A DNA stretch of 64,000 nucleotides from Bin5 sp034422415. GTDB lineage: Bacteria; Chloroflexota; Anaerolineae; Caldilineales; Caldilineaceae. The notes under the pieces are model-generated. The model was not told the DNA's origin and did no database searches. It worked only from the letters and a program-made list of their open reading frames with translations. The position numbers and the translations under genes were made by a program. Each line of letters starts with the position of its first letter. The first letter of the stretch is position 1. This document shows, in pieces, positions 17,215 to 26,008 of this stretch. The DNA lies in NCBI GenBank assembly GCA_965202955.1, contig OZ241871.1, positions 992,001 through 1,056,000 on the forward strand, in the 5' to 3' direction.

Positions 17215-20105
17215 CAATCTTCCCCTGCCCCGCCTAGCAACGTCATCTGCTCCTCTGGCGGACGCTCGCGGGCGAGGCGGGCGATCTCGGGCCAGCTTTG
17301 TACGAGGGCATTATACCCCAGGGCGGCCTGGCTGCGGTTCTTCTGTTCGCAGATGCGGTAGAGGCGGTAGGCGAGCTCGCGGGCGCGCTCGGCGTCGGCG
17401 GGCATCTTGGCCAGCAGCTGCGCGGCGCCGGCCTCGCCCTCCTGCCCATGCACGCGCACCAGGTGGTGCACCACCTCCCAGACTGTGCGGCGGCGGTCGG
17501 TCTGCGGGTCCCAGTCTGCGGGCAGCTCTTCGGGGCGCAGCAGGCGCATCGTGCCACTACCAGACTCAACGAAACCTGCCATAACCACTCCATCCTCGCT
17601 TGTATTCTTTGCCGTAAAGAGCGTCTCTGCCACACCAAATTTCTCTCTATGGAAACCCACTTGTTCAAACCAAGCAATGGCCCAACGCGTGTCCGCGTCG
17701 AAATCACCCTCTTGCTCCGTCAACACTTCGGTTACAATTTGGTCGATTAGCAGGAGGGCGTCGCGAACGGTAAGCGGACGACCATTGACATCCAGCACAC
17801 GTGCGTATCGGCTGTAGACGGCCATCCCCGGCCCGATAGCGGCTTGTTTGAGATCCACGGGCGCGATGTTACCGTCCTGCATCGTGCTAAGCGCCGCGGG
17901 TAGTTCCGTCCTTAGTGCATCAATGAATTCGCGACGAGTGGCCAACGAGGCATCGGTTGGGCGAAGGCGACATGAAAGTACGATGCTCGAAGCAAGTACA
18001 TTTGTTCCTCGACCAAGCATTCGATTGCCGAGTTCTGTGCGTACGGGCCATGTGCCACTGACGACAAGACCTGAGAAAATAATCGCATCTAGGAATGTTT
18101 CCCATCCTGTGCTGGAAATGTCGCCGCTGCCCCTTTTCTCTGACTGCTTGTATGCATAGTAAATGGTTAAGGGGAAACCCACATGCGCATACTCAGCGAT
18201 TCGTTTCACCGCATTAGTCATGCCATTAAGAAAAAAGAACTCGGCCTTCTCTTTGCTACCATGTCGGTAAGGCGTGGCAACCAATTCCTCAGCCTTCGGA
18301 GTCGCGAGCGTAGCAAAAAGATTTGGGAATATTGTTCGCAGACATCGTCGCATCCAAACATAAAAGAAATCGGACAGATCTGCGTAACCGATGTTGTCGT
18401 AATATGGAGGATCGGTTGAAATGACGGGAGTTGTCGAAGAAGAGAAGGAAGCCGCATCCCTTTGAATTGACTTCCCCCAGCCAACATTCATCGCTTTCCG
18501 AAGTACATTCAGGATTGACCCAAGTGTAACCGAGTAGTCCCCGGCAGCACTTGCCAGGGGATTCGCCTCAGCAAAGTCCCACATCATAGGAAGAGCCTGT
18601 CGCGTGAACAGATGTCTAACTTGGGTTCTTGTGTTTTCCCACATGCAGAAGGCGTTCTGTATATCACTGAGACGGCTTACGCCCAAAGCCAAATAAACTG
18701 CCACCGCCTCGGCATACGCCGTTGCCCCGGTACCGCCCTCCCGCAGGGGAACGCCATCGTCTGGCAGGCCGGCAACTGCCGCGTTGAGCCGAATGAGTTC
18801 ACGAGCCTCACCCACCAGATCGCTGAACGTCGTCAGCGCCACCAACTGCCGATCAGTGAACAGGTCGGCCCAAGTAAAGAATCCATAGCCGCGACCACTC
18901 ACCAAGTTGGTCGTATCACGATTCATAGGCTGATCAGGTTTCCACTCCGGCTCTGCCTGTTGCGCAATTTCCTCGTGTTCCGGCATTGGGGGAAGGTAGA
19001 CTCGCTCCCGGTCCCCTTCCGCTACGATAGCCATCAGACGCTCACCCATACGTCTTGCCATACTTTCTCCCTTGATGTAGGGATCATTGATGACGACTCC
19101 CGACATTACGCACTGGAAGTTTGCGCCCCGCGCGAGTTTCGTGCCCTTTCTGGCCTCCTCCGGCGGCGTCCCTGGCTTGACCGTAAAGCGATAGCCGCCG
19201 TCCTCGATGACCGGCTCGACATAGGCTTCTTTGCCCTTCTTTTTCGACAGAATGAAGCTTGCTGCAAGGGGCACCTCGACGTCGGCGAAGGCGGGGTTGG
19301 GGCTGCGGACGGTGCGCGCCCAGAGCCAGGCGATGACGGTGAGCTTGCGGCCGACGTAGCGTTCGAGGTCGGGGCGTTCGGCGGCCACTTCGGCGGTTAC
19401 TTCGATCTTGGGGTAGAGGTGGCCGATGCGCTTTTCGGCCTCGTCGCGCATCCAGTTGCCGTAGTAGCGGACGTCTTCGGCCAGGCCGCTGGCGCCTTTC
19501 CAAGCCGCGTTGAGGCCGGCCTGGCCAGCGTTGTGGTCCGGGTTGACGGGCGGGCGCCCGGCGAACTTGGGCGGGATCTCGATCATGGCTTTGTTGATCA
19601 GCACGGCGACGGGGTTGAGGTCGCTGGCGTAGCTATCGAGGCCGAGGCGCTGGGCTTCGAGGGGGATGGCGCCGCCGCCGGCGAAGGGGTCGTGGAAGGC
19701 GGGCAGCTTGTCGGGGTCGAAGAGCTCGGCGGCGCGCGGGTGGTCGCGGTTGTCGGCACAGGTACGGCGCCAGCTTCTGCGGATTTCGGCGCGGGCTTTC
19801 TCCAGGACGGTCTCGTTGGTGGTGTTTTCCCAGAGCACCAGTTCCTCAATGAGCTCGAATAGCCGTTCGCGTTCCTTCGACTGATCCTCGTCGGTGGGGA
19901 ACTCCTCCGGCACGTCGGAGGGGTCGTCGACCAGTTGCGCGAAGAGGACGGCCCGCGCCGCGGCCAGGGGACGCCGCGCCCACCACAGATGCAACGTGCT
20001 GGGGTGGCCGTGGCGGATCGACTTTTCGCGCGCGGAGGCGGCGTTGATGGCGTCGAGCGGGAGGGAGACTTCGATCAGTTTCTTGCGGGTCTTGGTCTGC
20101 TGCAT
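17214..20105 (-). CDS. DUF1156 DNA adenine methyltransferase
   Basis: 963 residues. The DUF1156 opening is HGHPSTLHLWWARRPLAAARAVLFAQLV. The SAM motif DPFAGGGAIPLEAQRLG is at 139-155 and the catalytic TDPPYYDN near 564-571, an N6-adenine-type (D/N)PPY motif. Such enzymes modify host DNA in systems that also carry a DUF499 ATPase and an SNF2 helicase (PglX-like role). The ends of the gene are GC-rich like its partners, but the middle (about 17,580-19,240) is much lower in GC, suggesting replacement of the central part that includes the catalytic and target-recognition regions. ATG lies 9 bp after the NYN gene. Confidence 0.9.
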   Translation of the reverse strand: MQQTKTRKKLIEVSLPLDAINAASAREKSIRHGHPSTLHLWWARRPLAAARAVLFAQLVDDPSDVPEEFPTDEDQSKERERLFELIEELVLWENTTNETVLEKARAEIRRSWRRTCADNRDHPRAAELFDPDKLPAFHDPFAGGGAIPLEAQRLGLDSYASDLNPVAVLINKAMIEIPPKFAGRPPVNPDHNAGQAGLNAAWKGASGLAEDVRYYGNWMRDEAEKRIGHLYPKIEVTAEVAAERPDLERYVGRKLTVIAWLWARTVRSPNPAFADVEVPLAASFILSKKKGKEAYVEPVIEDGGYRFTVKPGTPPEEARKGTKLARGANFQCVMSGVVINDPYIKGESMARRMGERLMAIVAEGDRERVYLPPMPEHEEIAQQAEPEWKPDQPMNRDTTNLVSGRGYGFFTWADLFTDRQLVALTTFSDLVGEARELIRLNAAVAGLPDDGVPLREGGTGATAYAEAVAVYLALGVSRLSDIQNAFCMWENTRTQVRHLFTRQALPMMWDFAEANPLASAAGDYSVTLGSILNVLRKAMNVGWGKSIQRDAASFSSSTTPVISTDPPYYDNIGYADLSDFFYVWMRRCLRTIFPNLFATLATPKAEELVATPYRHGSKEKAEFFFLNGMTNAVKRIAEYAHVGFPLTIYYAYKQSEKRGSGDISSTGWETFLDAIIFSGLVVSGTWPVRTELGNRMLGRGTNVLASSIVLSCRLRPTDASLATRREFIDALRTELPAALSTMQDGNIAPVDLKQAAIGPGMAVYSRYARVLDVNGRPLTVRDALLLIDQIVTEVLTEQEGDFDADTRWAIAWFEQVGFHREKFGVAETLFTAKNTSEDGVVMAGFVESGSGTMRLLRPEELPADWDPQTDRRRTVWEVVHHLVRVHGQEGEAGAAQLLAKMPADAERARELAYRLYRICEQKNRSQAALGYNALVQSWPEIARLARERPPEEQMTLLGGAGED

Positions 20106-20114
20106 GGGCTTTTC

Positions 20115-20738
20115 TCAGTTCCAGGCGGGCGGACGTTTCAAGACATAGCCATCGGGCTTAGTAACTTGGTATGGCAGTTGGCTGTCTTTGAGCTTCTTGC
20201 GGCCGATTACGAAAGAGGTGGTTGCGACTTGCTTTAGGTGTTTGGAAACTCGCATTGGCGGAAAAGCGACAATGACATTCTTGTCCGGAAACCGTTTGCA
20301 AACAGCTTCGACCGGGCCAGCCAAATCACTGTCACCTGAAATGATGATGGCCGTGTCAAAAACGTCGTCCCAAGCATCACCAAGCAGTTCAACAGAAATG
20401 TTCACATCGGTCATCTTTTCCTCAAAAGTGCGCCAATTCGCCCCACAGTTGCCACACGATACCTGTTTAGGCAAGTAATAGCCGAAGTGAGTATGAACTT
20501 CAGGCAAGGTTGCAATCGCTTCTAAGTATGTACCCTGTCGAACAGACTTGCCTGGATCTTTGGGATCGCAATGCACTCTGGCGGTAAAGTAACGCACAGC
20601 CTGAAGACTCTGATCTGGCCGTAGGAGGTTTTCGGACAAACGACGAACGTCGAGCCAGAATAGTCGCTGCAGGTTTGCTTCCTTCAATCCGTAGTAAAGA
20701 TTGAACCCGTCAATATAGACCGAAACACGCTGTATCAA
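20115..20738 (-). CDS. NYN domain protein (LabA/PIN-like)
   Basis: 207 residues from a TTG start with GAGGAG upstream. VSVYIDGFNLYYGL, the four-Cys-like CGNCGANW segment, EEKMTDVNISVELLGDA and AIIISGDSDLAGPVEAV give the set of Asp residues of the NYN/PIN nuclease fold. NYN proteins are thought to cleave RNA. Here it is the first gene of the operon that continues with the DUF1156 methyltransferase 9 bp downstream, so an effector or regulatory RNase role within the defence system is plausible (inference). The CxxC could bind metal. Confidence 0.85.
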   Translation of the reverse strand: MIQRVSVYIDGFNLYYGLKEANLQRLFWLDVRRLSENLLRPDQSLQAVRYFTARVHCDPKDPGKSVRQGTYLEAIATLPEVHTHFGYYLPKQVSCGNCGANWRTFEEKMTDVNISVELLGDAWDDVFDTAIIISGDSDLAGPVEAVCKRFPDKNVIVAFPPMRVSKHLKQVATTSFVIGRKKLKDSQLPYQVTKPDGYVLKRPPAWN

Positions 20739-20817
20739 TTCATGTCTCCTCGCGCATGGTCATTGAATCTCTGAATTCCATTGCACACAATGTTTGCTAA
20801 GGCCATGCAAATTGCAC

Positions 20818-20847
20818 TTGACAAGACATAGGCGTTCGTGATATATT
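20818..20847 (+). promoter_or_regulatory. Strong sigma-70-type promoter candidate, no protein gene downstream
   Basis: Perfect -35 TTGACA (20818-20823) and TATATT (20842-20847) with an 18-base spacer. The expected start near 20854 lies just before a two-hairpin element ending in a T-rich run, so the product would be a short RNA of about 60 nt. Confidence 0.5.
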
Positions 20848-20853
20848 GCTTCT

Positions 20854-20915
20854 ACCACCCCAACGATAGTATCGTTGGCCCGACGTCCCCCTTATGGGGG
20901 ACGTTTATTTTATTT
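20854..20915 (+). ncRNA. Candidate small structured RNA with terminator hairpin (copy 1)
   Basis: Hairpin 1 is AACGATA/TATCGTT around a single G (20862-20876). After the spacer GGCCCG, hairpin 2 is ACGTCCCCC (20883-20891) / GGGGGACGT (20896-20904) with a TTAT loop, followed by TTTATTTTATTT. Together with the promoter at 20818 it looks like a self-contained short transcript. A second copy lies at 25450. It may instead be only a bidirectional insulator terminator. Confidence 0.45.
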
Positions 20916-21389
20916 GCGCCTAATGGGGCCAACCATATTATGCTGGTGAGTAAAAACCATTTTTCTTATATGCAGATAGTTATGTATGGTAGGTTTTTCT
21001 CGTATGTAGGGCAATGTCAATGAGGCGGTGGTGTTTGCATGAGCCATTCTACCACTTGAAGAGTATCCTATGGTTGGGGCCCGTTGAGCCTCGTTGAGGC
21101 ATGGCGCGTCTCGGCTAGGTCCGGAAACAACCCCCTCTCGATCTGCCCCTGCACGAACTACTACACTCCCCCTAAACCTATCGTTAATATGGGTATAATT
21201 CCCAAAGATCGGGGCTCACCATAGACCACGGCTCACCATAGACCACGGAGACGGAACGGAGGCGGTACCATCTACCAGATGAGGCTGGGGTGCTCACATG
21301 GAAGAAATGAGGAAGGCCGCTCAACTCCTTACGGGAACACAGAGACGATCCGAATCGTGACCAACGCCCCCGTCCAACTGGCCGTGGTA
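20916..21389. other. Non-coding, AT-richer stretch with a short tandem repeat
   Basis: No convincing gene. A perfect TATAAT occurs at 21194-21199 without a clear -35. A 17-bp unit (ctcaccatagaccacgg) occurs twice in tandem at 21215-21231 and 21232-21248. The 21 bases at 21202-21222 recur with one mismatch at 28436-28456. Otherwise nothing recognisable. Confidence 0.5.
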
Positions 21390-22622
21390 TCACAGCGTGG
21401 CTCCCTTCCAAAGACGGACAGTGAACCGGTTCTCTTCCTCAATGAAGTCGGGCTCCGTTCCATTGTTGGCGTGCATAAGCGGAATGACTTTGTTCCGTAT
21501 TCCCATGCCGCGGGCGTCTACGTAGCCATAGTCTCGCATAACGTTGACAAGAGTCTGATTCCGGGCGAAGCGCATACCTGACCTCATGCCGTCGACAGTT
21601 ACTGTATTAGGCAAGCGGCCTGGGCTCTGAATCTCCAAGCGGTTGGAAAATATGGACAGCATGACGTCGGTCCCCGCGATGCTATAGTCGCGGTGGATCA
21701 ATGCGTTTACCAGAATTTCGCGGAGGGCCTCCTCTGGATACTCACGGCGTTCTAGCCGCTTCACCCCTTCAAGCCGCGCTGAAGAGGATGTGTTGCGCCG
21801 TACGAAATCCCAAGCCCTGTCCACGACTCCAGGTTCGATCATTAGGTCGCCACTACCACCCAAGGGGGTGAGAGGACCCCTAATGTCTTCGTCTTCACGA
21901 ACCGCATAGTCAGGCTCGGTCCCCTGATAGCAAACTGCTCTGATGCCTGACTGAGGAAGGAATCGTTCAAGGTTTTGGCCAAATAGTAGCAATCCATCCA
22001 CCGTCGCCGAAGTGTATCCGGCCGAGGTCGTGACTAGATCCAGGTTGAAGAGCAACCTTTCGAGCTCGTCTGGACGGTTGTCGGGAAAGCTGTTCTCGCC
22101 CCGAACTCGAACGAAATAGTCCCTGAGGCGACGAACGTCCAAATGGTGTGGCGATGTTCCCAGCACTGGCTTTTGGCCGTACCTCAGCCGACCGGACTGC
22201 TGGTAGAGTCGTTCTTCCTCTTCTCTGGTGGCATCCCGGGCCGTCGTACCCACACGGATTCGCGTGACCCAGGAAGAACCGGTCTTGACCTTATACGGTT
22301 TGTCGGGTGCATAAGCAGGAAGGGAGACAACACCAATGATGACTCCTTCGGCCCATTTCAGGGTCTCCCAATACGGAATCACAGCAGGTTGGATGTGGTC
22401 TCGGGCGATCTGCATCACCCATTCTTCTGCCTCCTTGGGCTCGCGCGTAAGCCCCGAAGCGGTCGCATCATCCTCAACCCCGAGCAAGATGTGACCCCCT
22501 TCCTGATTCAGAAGGGCCACCATCTCGCCAGCAAGCCTCTGTGGGTGTACGTCATCACGCTTGAACTCCAGCCCGGAGTTCTCCCCGTTCAGCAGAAGTT
22601 CCAAGAGCTGAGATCGATTCAT
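21390..22622 (-). CDS. AlbA_2 domain/GHKL-like ATP-binding protein (Schlafen-related type)
   Basis: 410 residues. The N-terminal AlbA_2 domain has ENSGLEFKRDDVHPQ, EMVALLNQEGGHILLGVEDDA and the SSWVTRIRVGTTAR end. The C-terminal part has EEALREILVNALIHRDYSI and a SNRLEIQSPGRLPNTV block as in the C-terminal ATPase-like domain of this family. Such proteins are annotated as putative DNA- or RNA-binding regulators and are frequent in defence islands. It starts 9 bp after the PHP-SMC gene, forming a two-gene cassette. GC is clearly lower than in the flanking DUF499 and SNF2 genes. Confidence 0.85.
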   Translation of the reverse strand: MNRSQLLELLLNGENSGLEFKRDDVHPQRLAGEMVALLNQEGGHILLGVEDDATASGLTREPKEAEEWVMQIARDHIQPAVIPYWETLKWAEGVIIGVVSLPAYAPDKPYKVKTGSSWVTRIRVGTTARDATREEEERLYQQSGRLRYGQKPVLGTSPHHLDVRRLRDYFVRVRGENSFPDNRPDELERLLFNLDLVTTSAGYTSATVDGLLLFGQNLERFLPQSGIRAVCYQGTEPDYAVREDEDIRGPLTPLGGSGDLMIEPGVVDRAWDFVRRNTSSSARLEGVKRLERREYPEEALREILVNALIHRDYSIAGTDVMLSIFSNRLEIQSPGRLPNTVTVDGMRSGMRFARNQTLVNVMRDYGYVDARGMGIRNKVIPLMHANNGTEPDFIEEENRFTVRLWKGATL

Positions 22623-22631
22623 TCCAGTTCC

Positions 22632-25373
22632 TCAAAACCCATACTTCAGTCTCCTGGTCTCGAAGGCATCCCTGCCCCCTTCGAGTATCTCCTCGACGAG
22701 TTCACGTACCTGACGGGCATCGATTGAACCCACGTGTTCCGGCCTGATCACCGCGTTCCCCTTGTTGTCTGCGTCACCGGAGGCGGTAAGTCCAAGGATT
22801 AGCTCAGCGTCACCCAGCACTGGAATGTTGGCGTTGTGCGTGGAAAAGATAAACTGTCGCCGCCGTTTCTCCTGGCGCATCCTAGGCACCACGCCGTCCG
22901 TTATGAAGCGGTTATCGAGGTCATCCTCAGGCTGATCAACGATCAATGGGGCATCGGACTCCAGGAGAAGCAGCAACAGCACGGCAGTTGCCTTCTGTCC
23001 CGTGGAGAGATCTTCAAGTGCCTGCCAAATGGGCGGATCGCCCGCAGCAGCCGTATTGAGCTGGATCGCTGTTGTGGGTGAGAGTTCCAACTCTTCAATC
23101 CGCATCAGGGCCTCAGGCGCAGCCCTGGTCAGACGTTCCGCCTGTGCGGGCGGAATAGAATAGGCATCTTGAACCGCCTCCGAGCCATCCCGGCAACACT
23201 TGACGAAGTGAGGCAAAGAGAGATCGGGTGCCTTTCTGAGTTGGTCGATCGCTTCAGAGAGGCGTCCGCCAATCTCAGTTCTGAGCACTTCGAAAAGGGG
23301 CTCCCGATTGCCAGCCGCTGTCACTCTAACCTGTACTCGGTTGCGCAGTTTTCTGTTCACGCCCCCAGCGGCCCGATCCAGGAGTCGGAACTCGGCTGCC
23401 TTGACCTCCTCCCATTCGACCAACAACGAGAGGCGGCGGTCGGACTGTTCCCTTTCCAGCTTTTCCAGCAAAGTCCGACGTTCCCGTAGCGGGCGGAGAC
23501 TCTCTATCTCGCGTCGGAGACGTATGAATTCCTCTCCATCCACGGCAGACTTCTGCAACTCGCGGAGTATCTTCTGGTATTCGGATTCGACGTCCTGCCT
23601 CCGCACGGACCAGCGACCTCTGACACGCTCCATTCCTTCATCGGCCCGCGCAAGCGCCCCCTCCATCAGGTTCGCTGCCTCTGCGATCTCGCGGCTCATC
23701 TGCTCGAGAATGGGATTGGCATCAGCCAGGATATTTCTGCCTGGCAGGTCTTCTAGGGACTTTGTAGACAGGAAGGCCCGGTCGATTGGCAACTCCCTCC
23801 GTAGCGTCTCCAAACATTCTCGGAAAGCCGCGACTCGCTCGGGGATCGAATCGAGCAGGCGCTCTTCACGGACAAGAAGGCTCTGTTCCCGCAGTCGGTC
23901 CTCAAGTCCGGCCGCCTGGTACCGAGATAGGGTTTCCTCCAGCCCCGGCAGCATCGCCAACTGGTCATCGATCTGCCGGAGTTCGGAGCGTGCATCGGCG
24001 ATCGACCTTCTCGTCTGCTCCAAACTGCGTCGCACGCTCTCCTTGCGTCGACTTAGGGAATCATCGTGCTGGATGAATCGATCGAGCAGCATTGTGCGCT
24101 TTTCGGCACTCTTGGCAAGTTCCGAGATTTCATGCTGTCCATAGATTTCAATTCGAGGAAGGAGATCACGCGGAAGCAGATTGGATATCTGCCCGTTCTC
24201 CTCACGCACCACAGGTGGGTTTGGGACAGTCCGCTCGATCACGTACTCACGTATTGCGGGACGATAGGCGCGTGCACGAAGAGTGATCTTCGTCCCGCTG
24301 CGGATCACATGACGCACGATCCCCGTATGCGCCCTATCCGCGTCCTCACCGATGGGCTCTAGGTTGAGCACATACCGCAGACTCTCGATGACTGTGGACT
24401 TCCCGGCGCCACGGCCACCGACCAAGACGTTCAGATTCGGATTGAAGTGAATGACAGCGCCGTCCAGGAAACCACCTTCCCATTCAAGGGTCCCGAGTTC
24501 TGCGTGCTCTTCAAGTTCAGGATCACTGTTGAGCCTTATCCTTGAGTCTGGGTCCAGGAAGGCTTGGCGTAGACCCTCGATGGTAGCTGCGGACATCTTG
24601 ATCCAGCAGGTTGACGACGGGTCACCTAGGTCTTCGGGCTTTACAACGTCCTTGGCGTTGACCACGGCCACTGCCTGCTCCTCGCCTACGGCAAGGGGGC
24701 GGCAGTAGTCGGGGTTCTTGTTTTCCACTATTGGTCGCACACTACTCGGTAGATCGCCGATGGGACCTGGAATCTGTACCGCAAGCAGGTCCTCGCTCCG
24801 CCACGCACGAATTCTCGGCTTCCCTTCAAGAACCTCAAACAGTCCCTTGGCGCCAGTTACGTGCGCTGCTACGGTGATGCCCCCTTGTTCTCGAACCTTC
24901 TGGAGAACCTGCTCGAAGGACTCGCTGGATAGATCGGTAGAGGGTTCAGGGCTACGTATTCCTAATTCGCCAAGGAACCTTTGAAGTCTGTCAACAACAG
25001 TTTCTGGCGGGTAAATGCAGAGGATGTGAATACCTTCGGAGGAAGAGATTTCGAATCCGGGGAAAATCGTAATCCCGCGATCCGCGGCGGCAGATCGGAA
25101 CTCTGCAACAGAACTGGCACTATTGTGATCAGTGATGGCAAGCACCGACACGTCAAGCTCCGCCGCCTTCGTAACGATGGCCTTAGCGTAATCTATGCGA
25201 TTTTCGTCACCTGCCTGGCCGCGAAAGGTCTCGGCATAGTGATGGGGGTTCACTTGAAGCGCGCACTTAAGAAAACGCGCCCCCGATGACGACGGTCGAG
25301 CAACTCCTTTCACATCCATCTCATTCACGCATTCCTCCAACGACATGCGGTACTCGTCTTGAGAAATCCGCAT
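22632..25373 (-). CDS. PHP domain-SMC-like ATPase (TrlF-type)
   Basis: 913 residues. The N-terminal PHP phosphoesterase domain (about 38-250) shows NPHHYAE, VLAITDHNSA and GFEISSSEGIHIL. A RecN/SMC-like ATPase follows with LVGGRGAGKSTVIESL near 318 (Walker A), a long coiled coil (about 430-690) and the C-terminal TGQKATAVLLLLLLES with PLIVDQPEDDLDN (signature and Walker B). This layout matches TrlF-type proteins, a nuclease-like PHP domain joined to an SMC ATPase. A role in nucleic-acid sensing and cutting is likely but inferred. The start may be an internal Met (25346 or 25319). It lies between two copies of the two-hairpin element. Confidence 0.82.
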   Translation of the reverse strand: MRISQDEYRMSLEECVNEMDVKGVARPSSSGARFLKCALQVNPHHYAETFRGQAGDENRIDYAKAIVTKAAELDVSVLAITDHNSASSVAEFRSAAADRGITIFPGFEISSSEGIHILCIYPPETVVDRLQRFLGELGIRSPEPSTDLSSESFEQVLQKVREQGGITVAAHVTGAKGLFEVLEGKPRIRAWRSEDLLAVQIPGPIGDLPSSVRPIVENKNPDYCRPLAVGEEQAVAVVNAKDVVKPEDLGDPSSTCWIKMSAATIEGLRQAFLDPDSRIRLNSDPELEEHAELGTLEWEGGFLDGAVIHFNPNLNVLVGGRGAGKSTVIESLRYVLNLEPIGEDADRAHTGIVRHVIRSGTKITLRARAYRPAIREYVIERTVPNPPVVREENGQISNLLPRDLLPRIEIYGQHEISELAKSAEKRTMLLDRFIQHDDSLSRRKESVRRSLEQTRRSIADARSELRQIDDQLAMLPGLEETLSRYQAAGLEDRLREQSLLVREERLLDSIPERVAAFRECLETLRRELPIDRAFLSTKSLEDLPGRNILADANPILEQMSREIAEAANLMEGALARADEGMERVRGRWSVRRQDVESEYQKILRELQKSAVDGEEFIRLRREIESLRPLRERRTLLEKLEREQSDRRLSLLVEWEEVKAAEFRLLDRAAGGVNRKLRNRVQVRVTAAGNREPLFEVLRTEIGGRLSEAIDQLRKAPDLSLPHFVKCCRDGSEAVQDAYSIPPAQAERLTRAAPEALMRIEELELSPTTAIQLNTAAAGDPPIWQALEDLSTGQKATAVLLLLLLESDAPLIVDQPEDDLDNRFITDGVVPRMRQEKRRRQFIFSTHNANIPVLGDAELILGLTASGDADNKGNAVIRPEHVGSIDARQVRELVEEILEGGRDAFETRRLKYGF

Positions 25374-25449
25374 GGACTAGACCGCAGCCACCGAAGGCGT
25401 AGGAGATTTCAGCCGCAACGTTGGCTTTGACAGCTGAAGTGTTTCCCTA

Positions 25450-25500
25450 AACGATAGTTTCGTTGGCCCGACGTCCTCCTTCGCGGAGGGCGTTTCTTCT
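25450..25500 (+). ncRNA. Two-hairpin element, copy 2
   Basis: Same order as at 20862: AACGA/TCGTT (25450-25464), spacer GGCCCG, then ACGTCCTCC (25471-25479) / GGAGGGCGT (25485-25493) with a TTCGC loop and TTTCTTCTT. Relative to copy 1 one pair changed C-G to T-A and one changed T-A to T-G, so pairing is kept. A TTGACA at 25427-25432 lies upstream but the -10 is poor. Function unknown; could be a terminator. Confidence 0.45.
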
Positions 25501-25508
25501 TGTCCCTT

Positions 25509-26006
25509 TCATCCCTTCATCCCCATGAGTTCAGGGCAAAGGAATACAACACCGATGCCATTCTCCTCCAGGGCTTGGCGATGTTGCCACAAGTCTCTGT
25601 CAACAGCGTTCAGCAGTTCCGGCCCTGTCCCGCTTGCCAATGCAACAGCAACAAACTTTCGGGCGTCATCGTCAAAATTCCTGAGGCGCGGGTCATCGGG
25701 AAACTCCACGAAGCCGCGGTCTTCGTGGGCGGTTAATGGCACGACGCGGCAATGTTGCGGTTTGGCCTGGTTCTCCCACAGCCATTTGAAAAATGCGTCG
25801 CCCGGACCTGGCTGGCCGTCAGGGTTGAGTCCTTTGCGGTACTCTTCGATGATGCACCGCTTGTCGTCCAGGAGCAAACGTCGGTTCGTCCGTATTCGCT
25901 TCAACGCCTGTATACAGGCGGCTTCGCACTCGGGGCCGGCGTGGTCCGCCTCACCATTGGCGGTTCTGGGAACGTTTGTGTCCATCACGACCTCTGTTTT
26001 GTCCAT
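25509..26006 (-). CDS. PIN-like nuclease domain protein
   Basis: 165 residues from ATG 26006 (AGGAAG upstream). It has the PIN-like acidic set: VVMDTNVPRTANG, LDDKRCIIEEY, FDDDARKFVAVALASG and NAVDRDLWQHR. The family is related to PIN nucleases paired with AAA ATPases. Its start region overlaps the stop of the DUF3696 ATPase gene, so the two form a translationally coupled pair. By analogy with ATPase-nuclease defence pairs, it is probably the effector nuclease; this is inference. Confidence 0.75.
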   Translation of the reverse strand: MDKTEVVMDTNVPRTANGEADHAGPECEAACIQALKRIRTNRRLLLDDKRCIIEEYRKGLNPDGQPGPGDAFFKWLWENQAKPQHCRVVPLTAHEDRGFVEFPDDPRLRNFDDDARKFVAVALASGTGPELLNAVDRDLWQHRQALEENGIGVVFLCPELMGMKG

Positions 26007-26008
26007 GC

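Noticed and set aside
20838..21023. 61-codon plus-strand frame over the hairpin element
   Set aside because: The frame is built through a terminator-like hairpin and has no ribosome site; the RNA structure explains the sequence better.
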